A stretch of DNA of 64,000 nt from Namhaeicola sp039714555 (GCA_039714555.1 JBDLJB010000002.1:62001-126000), one strand, 5' to 3'. Numbered from the stretch's first letter, positions 53,152 to 61,290 are shown. Made by a program: numbers and translations. The notes: a model not told the origin generated them from the sequence alone.

Positions 53152-53718
53152 TTGCAAGAAAACAGTCAACATATTAATCAACTTATAGGGAGTTGTAAGA
53201 AAGGAGATCAAAACGCTCAATTTGAACTGTATAAATTATTTTATAAAGCTATGTACAATACTTCATATAGAATTCTAAATGACAGCTTTGAAGCAGAAGA
53301 TGTGATGCAGGAAGCTTTTTTAAACGCTTTTACAAAGTTAGACACCTATAAAGGAGAAGTAACATTTGGAGCTTGGTTAAAAAGAATCGTAATCAATAGA
53401 AGTTTGACACAATTAAGAAAGATAAAACGCCAGGATGAAATGAAATTTGATGATGTTGAAAATAAAATTGAAGTAGTAGAAGAAGATGATTATCAAGATA
53501 ATATTGATTATTCAGATTTAAAGGCAAAAGAAATTATCAATACCATTCAGCAACTTAAAGAAAATTATTGTATGGCATTAACATTAAGTTTAATTGAAGG
53601 TTATGATAATGAAGAGATCGCACAAATAATGCAAATTAGTAATGAAAATTGCAGGACTACAATATCAAGGGCAAAAAATAAATTGCGACAATTATTAAAA
53701 CCCAGTTTGGTAAATTAA
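53152..53718 (+). CDS. ECF-type RNA polymerase sigma factor
   Basis: A 188-residue sigma-70 family factor with only regions 2 and 4. Region 2 reads YKAMYNTSYRILNDSFEAEDVMQEAFLNAF (about 23-53) and TFGAWLKRIVINRSLTQLRK; region 4 reads LSLIEGYDNEEIAQIMQISNENCRTTISRAKNKL (about 142-175). The start is TTG at 53152; no ATG occurs before region 2, and the predicted promoter ends just upstream. The next gene begins 3 bp after the stop and has a single membrane helix, as expected for a membrane partner. It probably controls envelope genes, including itself and three small exported-protein genes in the window. Confidence 0.92.
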   Translation: MQENSQHINQLIGSCKKGDQNAQFELYKLFYKAMYNTSYRILNDSFEAEDVMQEAFLNAFTKLDTYKGEVTFGAWLKRIVINRSLTQLRKIKRQDEMKFDDVENKIEVVEEDDYQDNIDYSDLKAKEIINTIQQLKENYCMALTLSLIEGYDNEEIAQIMQISNENCRTTISRAKNKLRQLLKPSLVN

Positions 53719-53721
53719 ACT

Positions 53722-54261
53722 ATGATGAAAGATAATTTAGAAAATACAATTAAGGAAAAAAGAAATGAATTTGATTTTGCAGAACCTAATATTGGGCATT
53801 TTGAAAGATTTGAAGCAAGACTAAAAGCGCAAAGTAAACCAAAATCAAAAGTTGTTTATTGGCCATGGTTGTCAGTAGCAGCATCGATTATAATTATTTT
53901 AGGAATTTGGTTTGGAGGTAATTTTACACCAAATAAAGGTTTAGAATTGGCTGATATATCACCTAAAATGGAAGAAACGCAAAGCTTTTTTATACAAACA
54001 ATTCAAAAAGAGATTGCACAAATTGAAAAAAACAAAACCCCGGAAAATCAAAAAATTATTGATGATGCCTTTTCACAATTAAGAATATTAGAAAAAAGTT
54101 ATAAAAAATTAACCCTTGAACTTAAAGAAAGCAATGAAGATAAACGCGTTATCTATGCTATGATATTCAACTTTCAGCAACGTATTGAAATATTACAAAA
54201 TTTAATGCAGCAATTGGAAGATATTGAACAATTTGAAAATCAAAACGAACAAATAATTTAA
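53722..54261 (+). CDS. Single-pass membrane protein, putative anti-sigma partner
   Basis: A 179-residue protein. The cytoplasmic N-terminal part (residues 1-45) contains FDFAEPNIGHFERFEARLKA, a helical segment; one membrane helix follows (WPWLSVAASIIIILGIWFGG, about 48-67); the periplasmic part is a long amphipathic coiled-coil-like stretch rich in Gln, Lys and Glu. The F-EP--GH--RFE pattern before the helix is common in flavobacterial proteins encoded directly behind an ECF sigma gene, which fits an anti-sigma factor, but there is no classic zinc anti-sigma motif. It is 3 bp downstream of the sigma gene and 11 bp upstream of the next. Confidence 0.7.
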   Translation: MMKDNLENTIKEKRNEFDFAEPNIGHFERFEARLKAQSKPKSKVVYWPWLSVAASIIIILGIWFGGNFTPNKGLELADISPKMEETQSFFIQTIQKEIAQIEKNKTPENQKIIDDAFSQLRILEKSYKKLTLELKESNEDKRVIYAMIFNFQQRIEILQNLMQQLEDIEQFENQNEQII

Positions 54262-54272
54262 AAAAAAAGATC

Positions 54273-55361
54273 ATGAAAAATAAAATTACACATATAATTT
54301 TAAGTATATTTTTGATTATTCCGATGCTTATCAATGCAAATACGCATCCTAAAAAAGGAAAATATGAAAAGAGTAAAAATATTAAAAAGGAATATAAAGT
54401 GAACGCTGATGCCTTGGTTAAAATTAATAATAGATACGGCAATGTTGATGTAATATCATGGAATGAAAACCGCGTGGTAATTGAAGTTAAAATTACAGTT
54501 GATGGCAATGATGAGAAGAAAGTAATTGCTAAACTAGACGGAATTGATGTAGAATTTGAAAATAGCAGTAGGGAAGTCTCTGCCAAAACAATTATTGAAA
54601 AATCATCATCAAGTTGGTTTAAATTAAGTAGTTCGAATGTAAATTTTCAAATTAATTATAAAGTTAAAATGCCGGTTACAAATGATGCTGATCTGGTAAA
54701 TGATTATGGTAGTATTTCACTTAATGAATTAAAAGGAAAAGCAAAGATCAATTGTGATTATGGAAAAATATTAATAGGTAGTTTGTATCATGCAGATAAT
54801 TCTATCAATATTGATTACACCTCAAACTCAAATATTGAATTTATGAATAGCGGTTCAATTAATGCTGATTATTCAAAATTGACTATTGAAAAAGCTAAAA
54901 AAATTGATTTAAATGCCGATTATACGACTACAGTTTTTGAAAATATTGAAGATCTGTCATTTAATTGTGATTATGGAAAAATTCAAGTTGACAATGGTAA
55001 TGTAATTATTGGAAATGGAGATTACTTAACCATGCGTTTTGGAACGATTTATAAAATTTTAAAAGTTGATGCTGATTATGGTGGAATTCGTGTTGATAAG
55101 TTGAAAAAGGGCTTTGATTCGGTTGAAATAGATTCGGATTATACCGGAATAAAAATTGGATTGGAACCAGATATTTCATTTAATTTTATCGTAAAAATGA
55201 GTTATGGCGGATTTAGTTATGATGAAGACAATGCAACGTTTATTAAAAAAGTAATAAAATCATCTGATAAATATTATGAGGGATATGTAAATGATGAACA
55301 TACAAATGCAACTATAAATATTGATTCAGAATACGGTAGTGTTAAATTATACAATAACTAA
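54273..55361 (+). CDS. Exported beta-solenoid-like protein (DUF4097-like)
   Basis: A 362-residue protein with a signal peptide (about 1-21, ending INA). After KVNADALVKINNRYGNVDVI, short DYG/DYS-centred strand units repeat, for example NDYGSISLNEL, NCDYGKILIGSL, NADYSKLTIEKA, NADYTTTVFENI, NCDYGKIQVDN and DADYGGIRVDKL. Each is about 20-25 residues, the layout of a right-handed beta-helix or adhesin-like stack. No catalytic residue stands out. It is third in the sigma operon, 13 bp ahead of the GIN-domain gene. Function is unknown; a surface or periplasmic structural role is likely. Confidence 0.75.
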   Translation: MKNKITHIILSIFLIIPMLINANTHPKKGKYEKSKNIKKEYKVNADALVKINNRYGNVDVISWNENRVVIEVKITVDGNDEKKVIAKLDGIDVEFENSSREVSAKTIIEKSSSSWFKLSSSNVNFQINYKVKMPVTNDADLVNDYGSISLNELKGKAKINCDYGKILIGSLYHADNSINIDYTSNSNIEFMNSGSINADYSKLTIEKAKKIDLNADYTTTVFENIEDLSFNCDYGKIQVDNGNVIIGNGDYLTMRFGTIYKILKVDADYGGIRVDKLKKGFDSVEIDSDYTGIKIGLEPDISFNFIVKMSYGGFSYDEDNATFIKKVIKSSDKYYEGYVNDEHTNATINIDSEYGSVKLYNN

Positions 55362-55374
55362 AAATTAATATATC

Positions 55375-56106
55375 ATGAAAAGAACATTTATAAGATCAAT
55401 ATCAAGTTTATTTATAATGCTTTTATTTTTAACAGCTTGTAATGCACAAAAATATGGAAGAATAAAAGGTAATGGTAATGTAGTGACCAAGACTCGTAAT
55501 GTAGGTAATTTTGATAAAATTGGAGTTTCTGGTTCATTTGATGTAACTTTAATAAAAGGTAATGAAGGTGAGATAAAAATAAAAATTGAAGATAATTTAT
55601 TGCCTTATCTAGAAACAATAGTTGAAGGTGGAAAATTGAAGTTAAAATGGAAAAAAGGCACCAATATAAGCACTACTAAAGGTGTTTATTTAACGGTTTA
55701 TTTTAAAGATATCAATGCTGTTAGTTTATCAGGTTCCGGAGAAATTATATCAAAAGATATGATAAAATCAGATAATTTTGATTTAGCTGTTGCAGGCTCT
55801 GGTGATATTGATCTTAATGTTGATACAAAAAACCTAATAGCTGCCATTTCAGGTTCTGGTGATATTGAAGTTAATGGTTCGGCGGATAAGTTTACAGCAA
55901 GTATTTCAGGTTCAGGTGATATTGAATCATTTGGATTGAATTCAAAAAAAGCGAATATAAAAATATCTGGTTCAGGTGATATGGAAATAAATGTTAGTGA
56001 AGAATTGTTCGCCAGAGTTTCCGGTTCCGGAGATATTAAATACAAAGGAAATCCAAGAAAAGAGGATATTAAAGTAAGTGGTTCGGGAGAAATTAGTTCT
56101 TATTAA
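55375..56106 (+). CDS. Exported DUF2807 (head GIN domain) protein
   Basis: A 243-residue lipoprotein-like exported protein: MLLFLTACNAQ has a lipobox (LTAC). The DUF2807 domain starts with RIKGNGNVVTKTRNVGNFDKI and GVSGSFDVTLIKGNE. It continues as strands each ending in a Ser-Gly-Ser-Gly turn: SLSGSGEII, AVAGSGDID, AISGSGDIE, SISGSGDIE, KISGSGDME, RVSGSGDIK and KVSGSGEIS, at roughly 15-20 residue spacing. This is the typical GIN parallel beta-helix. It is the last gene of the sigma-factor unit and is followed by a terminator at 56143-56175. Confidence 0.9.
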   Translation: MKRTFIRSISSLFIMLLFLTACNAQKYGRIKGNGNVVTKTRNVGNFDKIGVSGSFDVTLIKGNEGEIKIKIEDNLLPYLETIVEGGKLKLKWKKGTNISTTKGVYLTVYFKDINAVSLSGSGEIISKDMIKSDNFDLAVAGSGDIDLNVDTKNLIAAISGSGDIEVNGSADKFTASISGSGDIESFGLNSKKANIKISGSGDMEINVSEELFARVSGSGDIKYKGNPRKEDIKVSGSGEISSY

Positions 56107-56142
56107 TACTCTATATAAATTATTTAAATACTTTTATAAATC

Positions 56143-56175
56143 AGTGAGGGATTGGTTGTATGTCATTCCCTCACT
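56143..56175 (+). terminator. Intrinsic terminator of the sigma-factor operon
   Basis: AGTGAGGGA pairs perfectly with TCCCTCACT over a 15-nt loop, followed by TGTTTTTTA. It lies 37 nt past the stop of the GIN-domain gene and before the next promoter. Confidence 0.85.
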
Positions 56176-56235
56176 TGTTTTTTATCCAATTTTTAGATTT
56201 TTAGAAATATTTAACAAAATATTTTAATACAAAAC

Positions 56236-56261
56236 TGTAACAAAATTGATCTTCTTTAGTC
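56236..56261 (+). promoter_or_regulatory. ECF-sigma-type promoter of the four-repeat protein
   Basis: TGTAAC (56236-56241) is followed after 16 nt by AGTC (56258-56261) and TTATATATA. It matches the pattern upstream of the sigma gene itself and of the two small paralogues at 1761 and 2421. Confidence 0.55.
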
Positions 56262-56323
56262 TTATATATAGTAGTATGTAAAACATAGTACTTTAAAGAT
56301 TAAAAACGTTAAAAATACTGATC

Positions 56324-56875
56324 ATGAAAAATCTAATTATCTCAAGCTTATTGATTGTAAGTCTAACAGTCTCAGCGCAGTTTATTGAAAATAGAAATAT
56401 GAATTTCGGAAAAATATTACATATGGAAATAAGTAATAATTTACCAAAAAATTTCTTAAATACGATCTTTGAAATAGAAGAGGAGGAAGCAGATGAACCT
56501 TTTGATTTTAATATAAAAGAATATTTACCATTTGGTTTTAACCCTTATAAGAAAATTACAAATCTATATTATAAAATATTCGATTATATCACAGAAGAAG
56601 CAGATGAACCTTTTGAATTCAATACAATGGATTATTTACCAGAAAACTTCGATCCAAATTTAGATACTTCTTTGATGGAAGAATATGAATTACTAAATGA
56701 AGAAGCTGATGTTCCTTTTGAATTTGATACTAAAGATTATTTGCCTTTATATTTTGATGCTCATGCAGAATATGCATCACTAGGAGAAACAGAGATTTTG
56801 GAGGAAGAAGCAGATGCCCCTTTTGATTTTGCAACAAAAAATTATTTACCTCTAAATTTTAACCCTTATAATTAA
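56324..56875 (+). CDS. Exported protein with four acidic EEAD-PF-F repeats
   Basis: A 183-residue protein with a signal peptide (about 1-18, ending VSA). The mature chain is built of four similar units of about 22-25 residues starting near residues 49, 91, 127 and 163: EEADEPFDFNIKEYLPFGFN, EEADEPFEFNTMDYLPENFD, EEADVPFEFDTKDYLPLYFD and EEADAPFDFATKNYLPLNFN. Conserved positions are E-E-A-D-x-P-F-x-F-x-x-x-x-Y-L-P-x-x-F. It is very acidic with aromatic positions and no Cys. Homologues with this pattern occur in Flavobacteriia as hypothetical proteins (recollection). It is transcribed separately from the sigma operon but has the same promoter type. Confidence 0.75.
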   Translation: MKNLIISSLLIVSLTVSAQFIENRNMNFGKILHMEISNNLPKNFLNTIFEIEEEEADEPFDFNIKEYLPFGFNPYKKITNLYYKIFDYITEEADEPFEFNTMDYLPENFDPNLDTSLMEEYELLNEEADVPFEFDTKDYLPLYFDAHAEYASLGETEILEEEADAPFDFATKNYLPLNFNPYN

Positions 56876-56898
56876 ATAAAACGGTCTAATCTAAATTT

Positions 56899-56934
56899 AA
56901 AAGTCGATTGAAAATTAAATTTCAATCGACTTTT
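56899..56934 (+). terminator. Strong intrinsic terminator of the four-repeat protein gene
   Basis: A 15-bp nearly perfect stem (core AGTCGATTGAA / TTCAATCGACT) with a 6-nt loop ends in a run of seven T. The sequence just before it, GTCTAATCTAAATT (56884-56897), is also found in the leaders of the two small paralogues. Confidence 0.9.
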
Positions 56935-57001
56935 TTTAATGAATATGTTATTTACAATTGCTTTTTTTGAGCGGATTCTAATTTAAGTTTAATACAATTT
57001 A

Positions 57002-58177
57002 TTAGAATTTCCGATATTTCTTAGTTATTTCAAAAACGTGCTCTAATATTTTTATATCTTTTTCGGTAAAATCTTCATTTTTACGGTTGATCACTAATTC
57101 AGCAGTAGTTTTAGCTTTTTCAATTTGATAAGTACTAAATCCGGCAGCACCTCCCCAAGAAAAGGAAGGTATAAAATTTCGAGGGAAATTACTTCCGTAA
57201 ATATTTGAGCTAATACCAACAACTGTTCCGGTATTAAACATAGTATTTATAGCACTTTTAGAATGATCACCCATTACCAGTCCACAAAATTGTATTCCGG
57301 TTTTTACAAATCTTTCCTTTTCATAGTTCCACATTTTTACTTCGGCATAAGTATTTTTCAAGTTTGAATTGTTAGTATCTGCTCCTAAATTACACCATTC
57401 GCCAATGACAGCATTACCTAAATAACCTTCATGTCCTTTACTGCAATAACCTGACATGACAACATTATTTACTTCGCCACCTATTTTACTTTTAGGTCCA
57501 ACAGTTGTTGGTCCATAAACCTTACTTCCCATTTTTACTACACCATGTTCTAGAATTGCAAACGGTCCACGAATCATGCTACCTTCCATAATCTGTGTAT
57601 GTTTACCCAAATATATCGGACCTTTACTAGCGTTTAAAACACCAATTTCAATTTCAACTCCATCTTCTAAAAATATTTGATCTTTATTGATACAATAGAC
57701 GGAATCAGGTATTGGTGCAGATGTTCTTCCTCTTGTTATCAATTCAAAGTCAGTTATCAAAACATCACCGTTAAAACGGAAAATATCCCAGGTATTATTT
57801 ATTTGAATTAAATCTTCTTTGTAATGAATGGCATGATAATTATTAAAATTTACTTCTTCTTGGGAGTCAGTTGTATAAAATGCAATAATTTCTTCATCTT
57901 TAAAGATGGCCTGATCTTTCTTTAAGTTTTTTATTAGCTCAATTAAATTATTGTCTGGTAGAAATGAGGCATTTATCAAAACATTTTCTTCCATTTCAAC
58001 CATTGGATATTTATCTGCTAAATAATCTTCGGTAATGGTTGTAGTAGTTGAATTGAGATATTTTTCCCATTTTTCTCTAATGGATAATATACCTATTCTA
58101 AGGTCAGCAACCGGTTTTGTATAAGTTAAAGGAAGAAGAGCGGCGCGAGAACTGCCGTCAAATAATATGTAATTCAT
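57002..58177 (-). CDS. GlmU-like sugar nucleotidyltransferase family protein
   Basis: A 391-residue protein annotated in Flavobacteriia as a putative sugar nucleotidyltransferase / GlmU family protein. The N-terminal half (MNYILFDGSSRAALLPLTYT, PVADLRIGILSIREKWEK) only loosely resembles a nucleotidyltransferase and lacks the Gly-rich GxGTRM loop. The C-terminal half is a left-handed beta-helix built of hexapeptides (IEIGVLNASKGPIYLGKHTQ, GSKVYGPTTVGPKSKIGGEV, GAVIGEWCNLGAD-type). The substrate is unknown and the first domain may be inactive. It stands alone, convergent with the four-repeat gene. Confidence 0.82.
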   Translation of the reverse strand: MNYILFDGSSRAALLPLTYTKPVADLRIGILSIREKWEKYLNSTTTTITEDYLADKYPMVEMEENVLINASFLPDNNLIELIKNLKKDQAIFKDEEIIAFYTTDSQEEVNFNNYHAIHYKEDLIQINNTWDIFRFNGDVLITDFELITRGRTSAPIPDSVYCINKDQIFLEDGVEIEIGVLNASKGPIYLGKHTQIMEGSMIRGPFAILEHGVVKMGSKVYGPTTVGPKSKIGGEVNNVVMSGYCSKGHEGYLGNAVIGEWCNLGADTNNSNLKNTYAEVKMWNYEKERFVKTGIQFCGLVMGDHSKSAINTMFNTGTVVGISSNIYGSNFPRNFIPSFSWGGAAGFSTYQIEKAKTTAELVINRKNEDFTEKDIKILEHVFEITKKYRKF

Positions 58178-58297
58178 TTTTATTTAATTTTGGGTAAATA
58201 TAACGATATAATCAATGTTTTTATTTTAAATAAGGCGTGTTATATAAACAGATAAAACTATTTTAATATTTTTAATTTTTTTAAGATAGATTATTAT

Positions 58298-58305
58298 TAA
58301 ATTTG
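58298..58305 (+). promoter_or_regulatory. TAnnTTTG box upstream of the DUF3943 gene
   Basis: TAAATTTG ends 6 nt before the ATG at 58312. A start 5-8 nt beyond the box would give an mRNA with almost no leader. An in-frame TTG that could be read as start (58303) lies inside the box and is therefore rejected. Confidence 0.45.
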
Positions 58306-58311
58306 CTGGCT

Positions 58312-59184
58312 ATGAAATTTAGCAATATTTCTTTTTTTATTCTCCTTGTAATTTTGGGTTTAGGTTCTTCTGATCTTTATTCACAAGTTGACTCCGTAAA
58401 GATAAAAAAGGAAATCATTCATCAAAGCAAACCGTTACAATTTGGGAATGATTTTTCACCGGTTAGCTCAATTTTAATTGGTCAGAATATACATGAAGAT
58501 CTTGAGCCTACACAATTTAATCAAAATTATACTTTTAAATATCTGACTTATGATCCTATTAGAGATCCAAAACGTTTGTTATATAACACAGGTTTATATT
58601 TTGGAGCTGCATTAACATCTTTTGCAATTTTATGGGTTTCACCCGAAAGTTTCTCTAATTGGGATAAAGAAAAAATTAGAGAAGAAGGTATTTTTAAAAG
58701 ATGGAGTGAAAATGTACAAGCCGGACCGGTTTGGGATAAGGACAAATGGTATTTAAATTGGCTTACACATCCCTGGGCAGGTGCGGTATATTATATGAGT
58801 GCTCGAGGTAGTGGTTTTAAACGCTGGGAATCGTTTGTTTATTCAACTTTAATGTCCACTATTTTTTGGGAATATGGAGTAGAAGCATTTGCAGAGATTC
58901 CTTCCTGGCAGGATTTGATAATAACCCCAACATTAGGTTCTTTATTTGGTGAAGTTTTTTTTGTTTTAAAAGGAAAAATTATACAAAATGAACGTAAAGT
59001 ATTGAATTCACGATTTTTAGGAGGAACATCACTTTTTTTAATGGATCCTTTTAACGAGCTTCTGGATGTATTTGGTTATAAGACACAAAATAAAATACAA
59101 ACATACTCTACAATTGCACCAATTAGTTATGATTTTTCTTCAGGAAAAACTATTTGGGGAGTACAACTTGCAATGCAATTTTAG
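58312..59184 (+). CDS. Exported DUF3943 protein
   Basis: A 290-residue protein with a signal peptide (MKFSNISFFILLVILGLG to about residue 24, YSQ). The DUF3943 core has ALTSFAILWVSPESFSNWDK, LNWLTHPWAGAVYYMSARGS, STIFWEYGVEAFAEIPSWQD and TPTLGSLFGEVFFVL, with conserved His-Pro-Trp-Ala, Trp-Glu and Pro-Ser-x-Gln-Asp. The hydrophobic pattern suggests an outer-membrane or membrane-embedded location. The family has no known activity. I start at ATG 58312 because the promoter box overlaps the earlier TTG. It converges on the Crp gene. Confidence 0.82.
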   Translation: MKFSNISFFILLVILGLGSSDLYSQVDSVKIKKEIIHQSKPLQFGNDFSPVSSILIGQNIHEDLEPTQFNQNYTFKYLTYDPIRDPKRLLYNTGLYFGAALTSFAILWVSPESFSNWDKEKIREEGIFKRWSENVQAGPVWDKDKWYLNWLTHPWAGAVYYMSARGSGFKRWESFVYSTLMSTIFWEYGVEAFAEIPSWQDLIITPTLGSLFGEVFFVLKGKIIQNERKVLNSRFLGGTSLFLMDPFNELLDVFGYKTQNKIQTYSTIAPISYDFSSGKTIWGVQLAMQF

Positions 59185-59202
59185 TTTAAAGGGCTGGTTA
59201 GA

Positions 59203-59856
59203 TTAAATTTTTATAATTTTAATTCGATTCCTTCCCAATTTTATATTTCCATCATTTTCAAGTTTTTTTAATAATCTGGAAACAACAACTCGTGAGGTAT
59301 TTAGGTCATCAGCAATTTCTTGATGTTTGATCAATAAATTTTGACTTCGCTTTATCTTTACTTGATCAGAGAGATATTTATACAATCTTTCATCTAATTT
59401 CATAAAGGCTAAGCTTTCTATTGCTTCAACCATTTCTATAAGTCTTATGTGGTAGCTATCAATAATAAATTGTCGCCAGGATTTAAAATTCACTAACAAC
59501 TCTTCAATTTTATTGATAGGAACCATAACAAATTCAGTATCATTTTCTACAATTGCCCGAAACATACTTTTACTTCGATTGATACAGTTTACAAAAGAAA
59601 TGGCACAAGTATCTCCGCGTTCCAGATAATATAATAAAATTTCATCTTTTTTTTGATCTTCACGAATAACCTTAACAACACCATCTAAGATTAAAGGAAT
59701 ATGTGTCATTTCATCATCAATATCAATCAGTAATTTACCTCTTTTTATCTCTGTTAAAATACCAATTCTCGAAATTTCGTCAAGCAAATCATCTTCAAAA
59801 AATAATGAATAATATTCATTTAATTTTTCTCGTATTAATTTTTCATCATTTTCCAT
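59203..59856 (-). CDS. Crp/Fnr-family transcriptional regulator
   Basis: A 217-residue regulator. A cyclic-nucleotide-binding-type beta-roll (LTEIKRGKLLIDIDDEMTHI, KVIREDQKKDEILLYYLERG) leads through a long helix to a winged helix-turn-helix (KHQEIADDLNTSRVVVSRLLKKLENDG). There is no N-terminal Cys cluster as in true oxygen-sensing Fnr, so the signal is unknown. I use the ATG at 59856; a TTG at 59883 would add nine residues. It is the last gene of the sulfur/redox operon, 75 bp after the first rhodanese-like gene. It is a candidate for the TGAT-N4-ATCA sites in this window, but the genome may hold other Crp/Fnr proteins. Confidence 0.9.
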   Translation of the reverse strand: MENDEKLIREKLNEYYSLFFEDDLLDEISRIGILTEIKRGKLLIDIDDEMTHIPLILDGVVKVIREDQKKDEILLYYLERGDTCAISFVNCINRSKSMFRAIVENDTEFVMVPINKIEELLVNFKSWRQFIIDSYHIRLIEMVEAIESLAFMKLDERLYKYLSDQVKIKRSQNLLIKHQEIADDLNTSRVVVSRLLKKLENDGNIKLGRNRIKIIKI

Positions 59857-59930
59857 TGTGGTAAGAATTTGTATAGATTTCAATACTAAAATATAATTAT
59901 TAAAAAATGTGTAGAAAGATTTTTAAATTT

Positions 59931-60557
59931 CTAGCAACCACCTTCGGGTACTCTTTTTTTCTTTTTTGGTTTAGTAATAACTTTTTTAGGAGCTACTGGT
60001 TTTTTAACCTCTGTAATTTTTTGAATAGCTTGCTTTGCTTTAGCTTCACGAATAATTTCAGCATAGTTTACAGAAGGTTTCTCAATTGCAACTTCTTTCA
60101 TACTGAGTTTATTATCAATATAGTTTGTTTCAACACAAAGAATTTTTATGTTTTCATAACCTAATTGATAAAGTAATAACCAAGCATTACTGGCTTTATC
60201 TGCATTTGCTCCGTATAAAACAACTGTTTTACCATCATCTTTTGTTTGTTTTAATAATTTTTTACTTTCCGGTTTAAAAACCTGATGAGGAGAAACATTT
60301 ATGGCACCATCAAGATGACCTTTTGCATATTCAAAGTTGTTTCTAATATCGATCAATACATATTGTGAAGGTTCTAAAGATTTAAAATCATTTAAGGTTA
60401 GTATAAAATTTTGTTTAGTTACTTCTTCTAAAGTATTTGCAGGATTCTTTTCAAATACATATTGAGGTTTTTCAAACATTAAAACTCCAATAACTACTAT
60501 GAGTAAAAATAATACTGCTGAAACTGATATTCGTTTTGTTCTTTCTAGTTCTTTCAT
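59931..60557 (-). CDS. Membrane-anchored rhodanese-like protein 1, Cys-less loop, C-terminal GGC
   Basis: A 208-residue protein: one N-terminal membrane helix (about 11-27) and a rhodanese-like domain outside the membrane. The first half has VLIDIRNNFEYAKGHLDGAINV (IDIR-N-FEYAKGHL). The active-site loop that normally reads C-x-x-G-x-R/S is VLYGANADKASNAW without Cys. The C-terminal tail is Lys/Pro-rich and ends KKKKRVPEGGC, equal to the tail of the neighbouring paralogue. The terminal Cys may carry sulfur in place of the missing loop Cys (inference). It lies within an operon with YeeE-type transporters and a NrfD/Fe-S pair. Confidence 0.85.
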   Translation of the reverse strand: MKELERTKRISVSAVLFLLIVVIGVLMFEKPQYVFEKNPANTLEEVTKQNFILTLNDFKSLEPSQYVLIDIRNNFEYAKGHLDGAINVSPHQVFKPESKKLLKQTKDDGKTVVLYGANADKASNAWLLLYQLGYENIKILCVETNYIDNKLSMKEVAIEKPSVNYAEIIREAKAKQAIQKITEVKKPVAPKKVITKPKKKKRVPEGGC

Positions 60558-60598
60558 GATTTACAATAATTATGCATTATTTATGAAATAATATCTTT

Positions 60599-61279
60599 TT
60601 AACAACCACCCTCGGGTACTCTTTTTTTCTTTTTAGGTTTGGTAATAACTTTTTTAGGAGCTGCAGGTTTACTAATAGTTTCTTTTTTTGTTCCAGTTTT
60701 CATGGTTGGGTCAATTGTTCCAATACCAAAATACATTCCTGCTGCTTTTCTGGTTGAGTAGAGCTCAAAAGCTTCTTTGGGCATTGTTTCTTCAGGGTAT
60801 TTTGGGTTTATTATGGTGTTGAACCATTCATTTAACCCACCTTTTAAAACATGAAGATTTTTAAATCCCATTCTGTTTCCAATCATCCATGCTTGATTGG
60901 CATAAAAATTATCATTTGAATAGAAGATAACATCATAAACATCTTGGTCGATATAATCTATATAGTCTTCGTCTAATAAATTCTTTAAAGGAATATTAAT
61001 CGCATTGGTCAATGCAAATTCTTTAAATTCTTTTTCAGAACGTGTATCAATTAATAAAACAGATGGATCGTTATTTATAATTCTATCTGCTAATAGATCT
61101 GTATTGATAAAACGCTCTGAACTTAAAGCATTTTTTACAAATAATTCAGGGCTTATTCCTTCACTTTTTGTATATTTTGGTAATAAAACTAAACCACCTG
61201 CTAAGATTAATAGTATAACAGCTAGTATTTGATATCTCCTTTTAACAAGGATTTTCTTTGATTTATAGCGTTTTGACAT
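60599..61279 (-). CDS. Membrane-anchored rhodanese-like protein 2, Cys-less loop, C-terminal GGC
   Basis: A 226-residue paralogue. The membrane helix is at about 16-33 (ILAVILLILAGGLVLLP). The rhodanese-like domain has VLLIDTRSEKEFKEFALTNA and LHVLKGGLNEWF, but the expected Cys loop reads VIFYSNDNFYANQAW without Cys. The final 20 residues (APKKVITKPKKKKRVPEGGC) are identical to those of the downstream paralogue, while the rest of the proteins are far apart in sequence. The coding DNA of the tails is nearly identical too, which points to gene conversion or recent tail copying. It is 11 bp downstream of the first YeeE-half gene. Confidence 0.85.
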   Translation of the reverse strand: MSKRYKSKKILVKRRYQILAVILLILAGGLVLLPKYTKSEGISPELFVKNALSSERFINTDLLADRIINNDPSVLLIDTRSEKEFKEFALTNAINIPLKNLLDEDYIDYIDQDVYDVIFYSNDNFYANQAWMIGNRMGFKNLHVLKGGLNEWFNTIINPKYPEETMPKEAFELYSTRKAAGMYFGIGTIDPTMKTGTKKETISKPAAPKKVITKPKKKKRVPEGGC

Positions 61280-61290
61280 AACTCTAATTT

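Noticed and set aside
55412..56045. Minus-strand frames opposite the GIN-domain gene with repetitive SISPEPE-like protein sequence
   Set aside because: The repetition is a mirror of the Ser-Gly-Ser-Gly codons of the real gene on the plus strand.
56324..56875. The regular DNA repeats of the four-repeat gene as CRISPR or tandem repeat array
   Set aside because: The similarity is at protein level with diverged codons, unit spacing varies, and the frame is open with a signal peptide.
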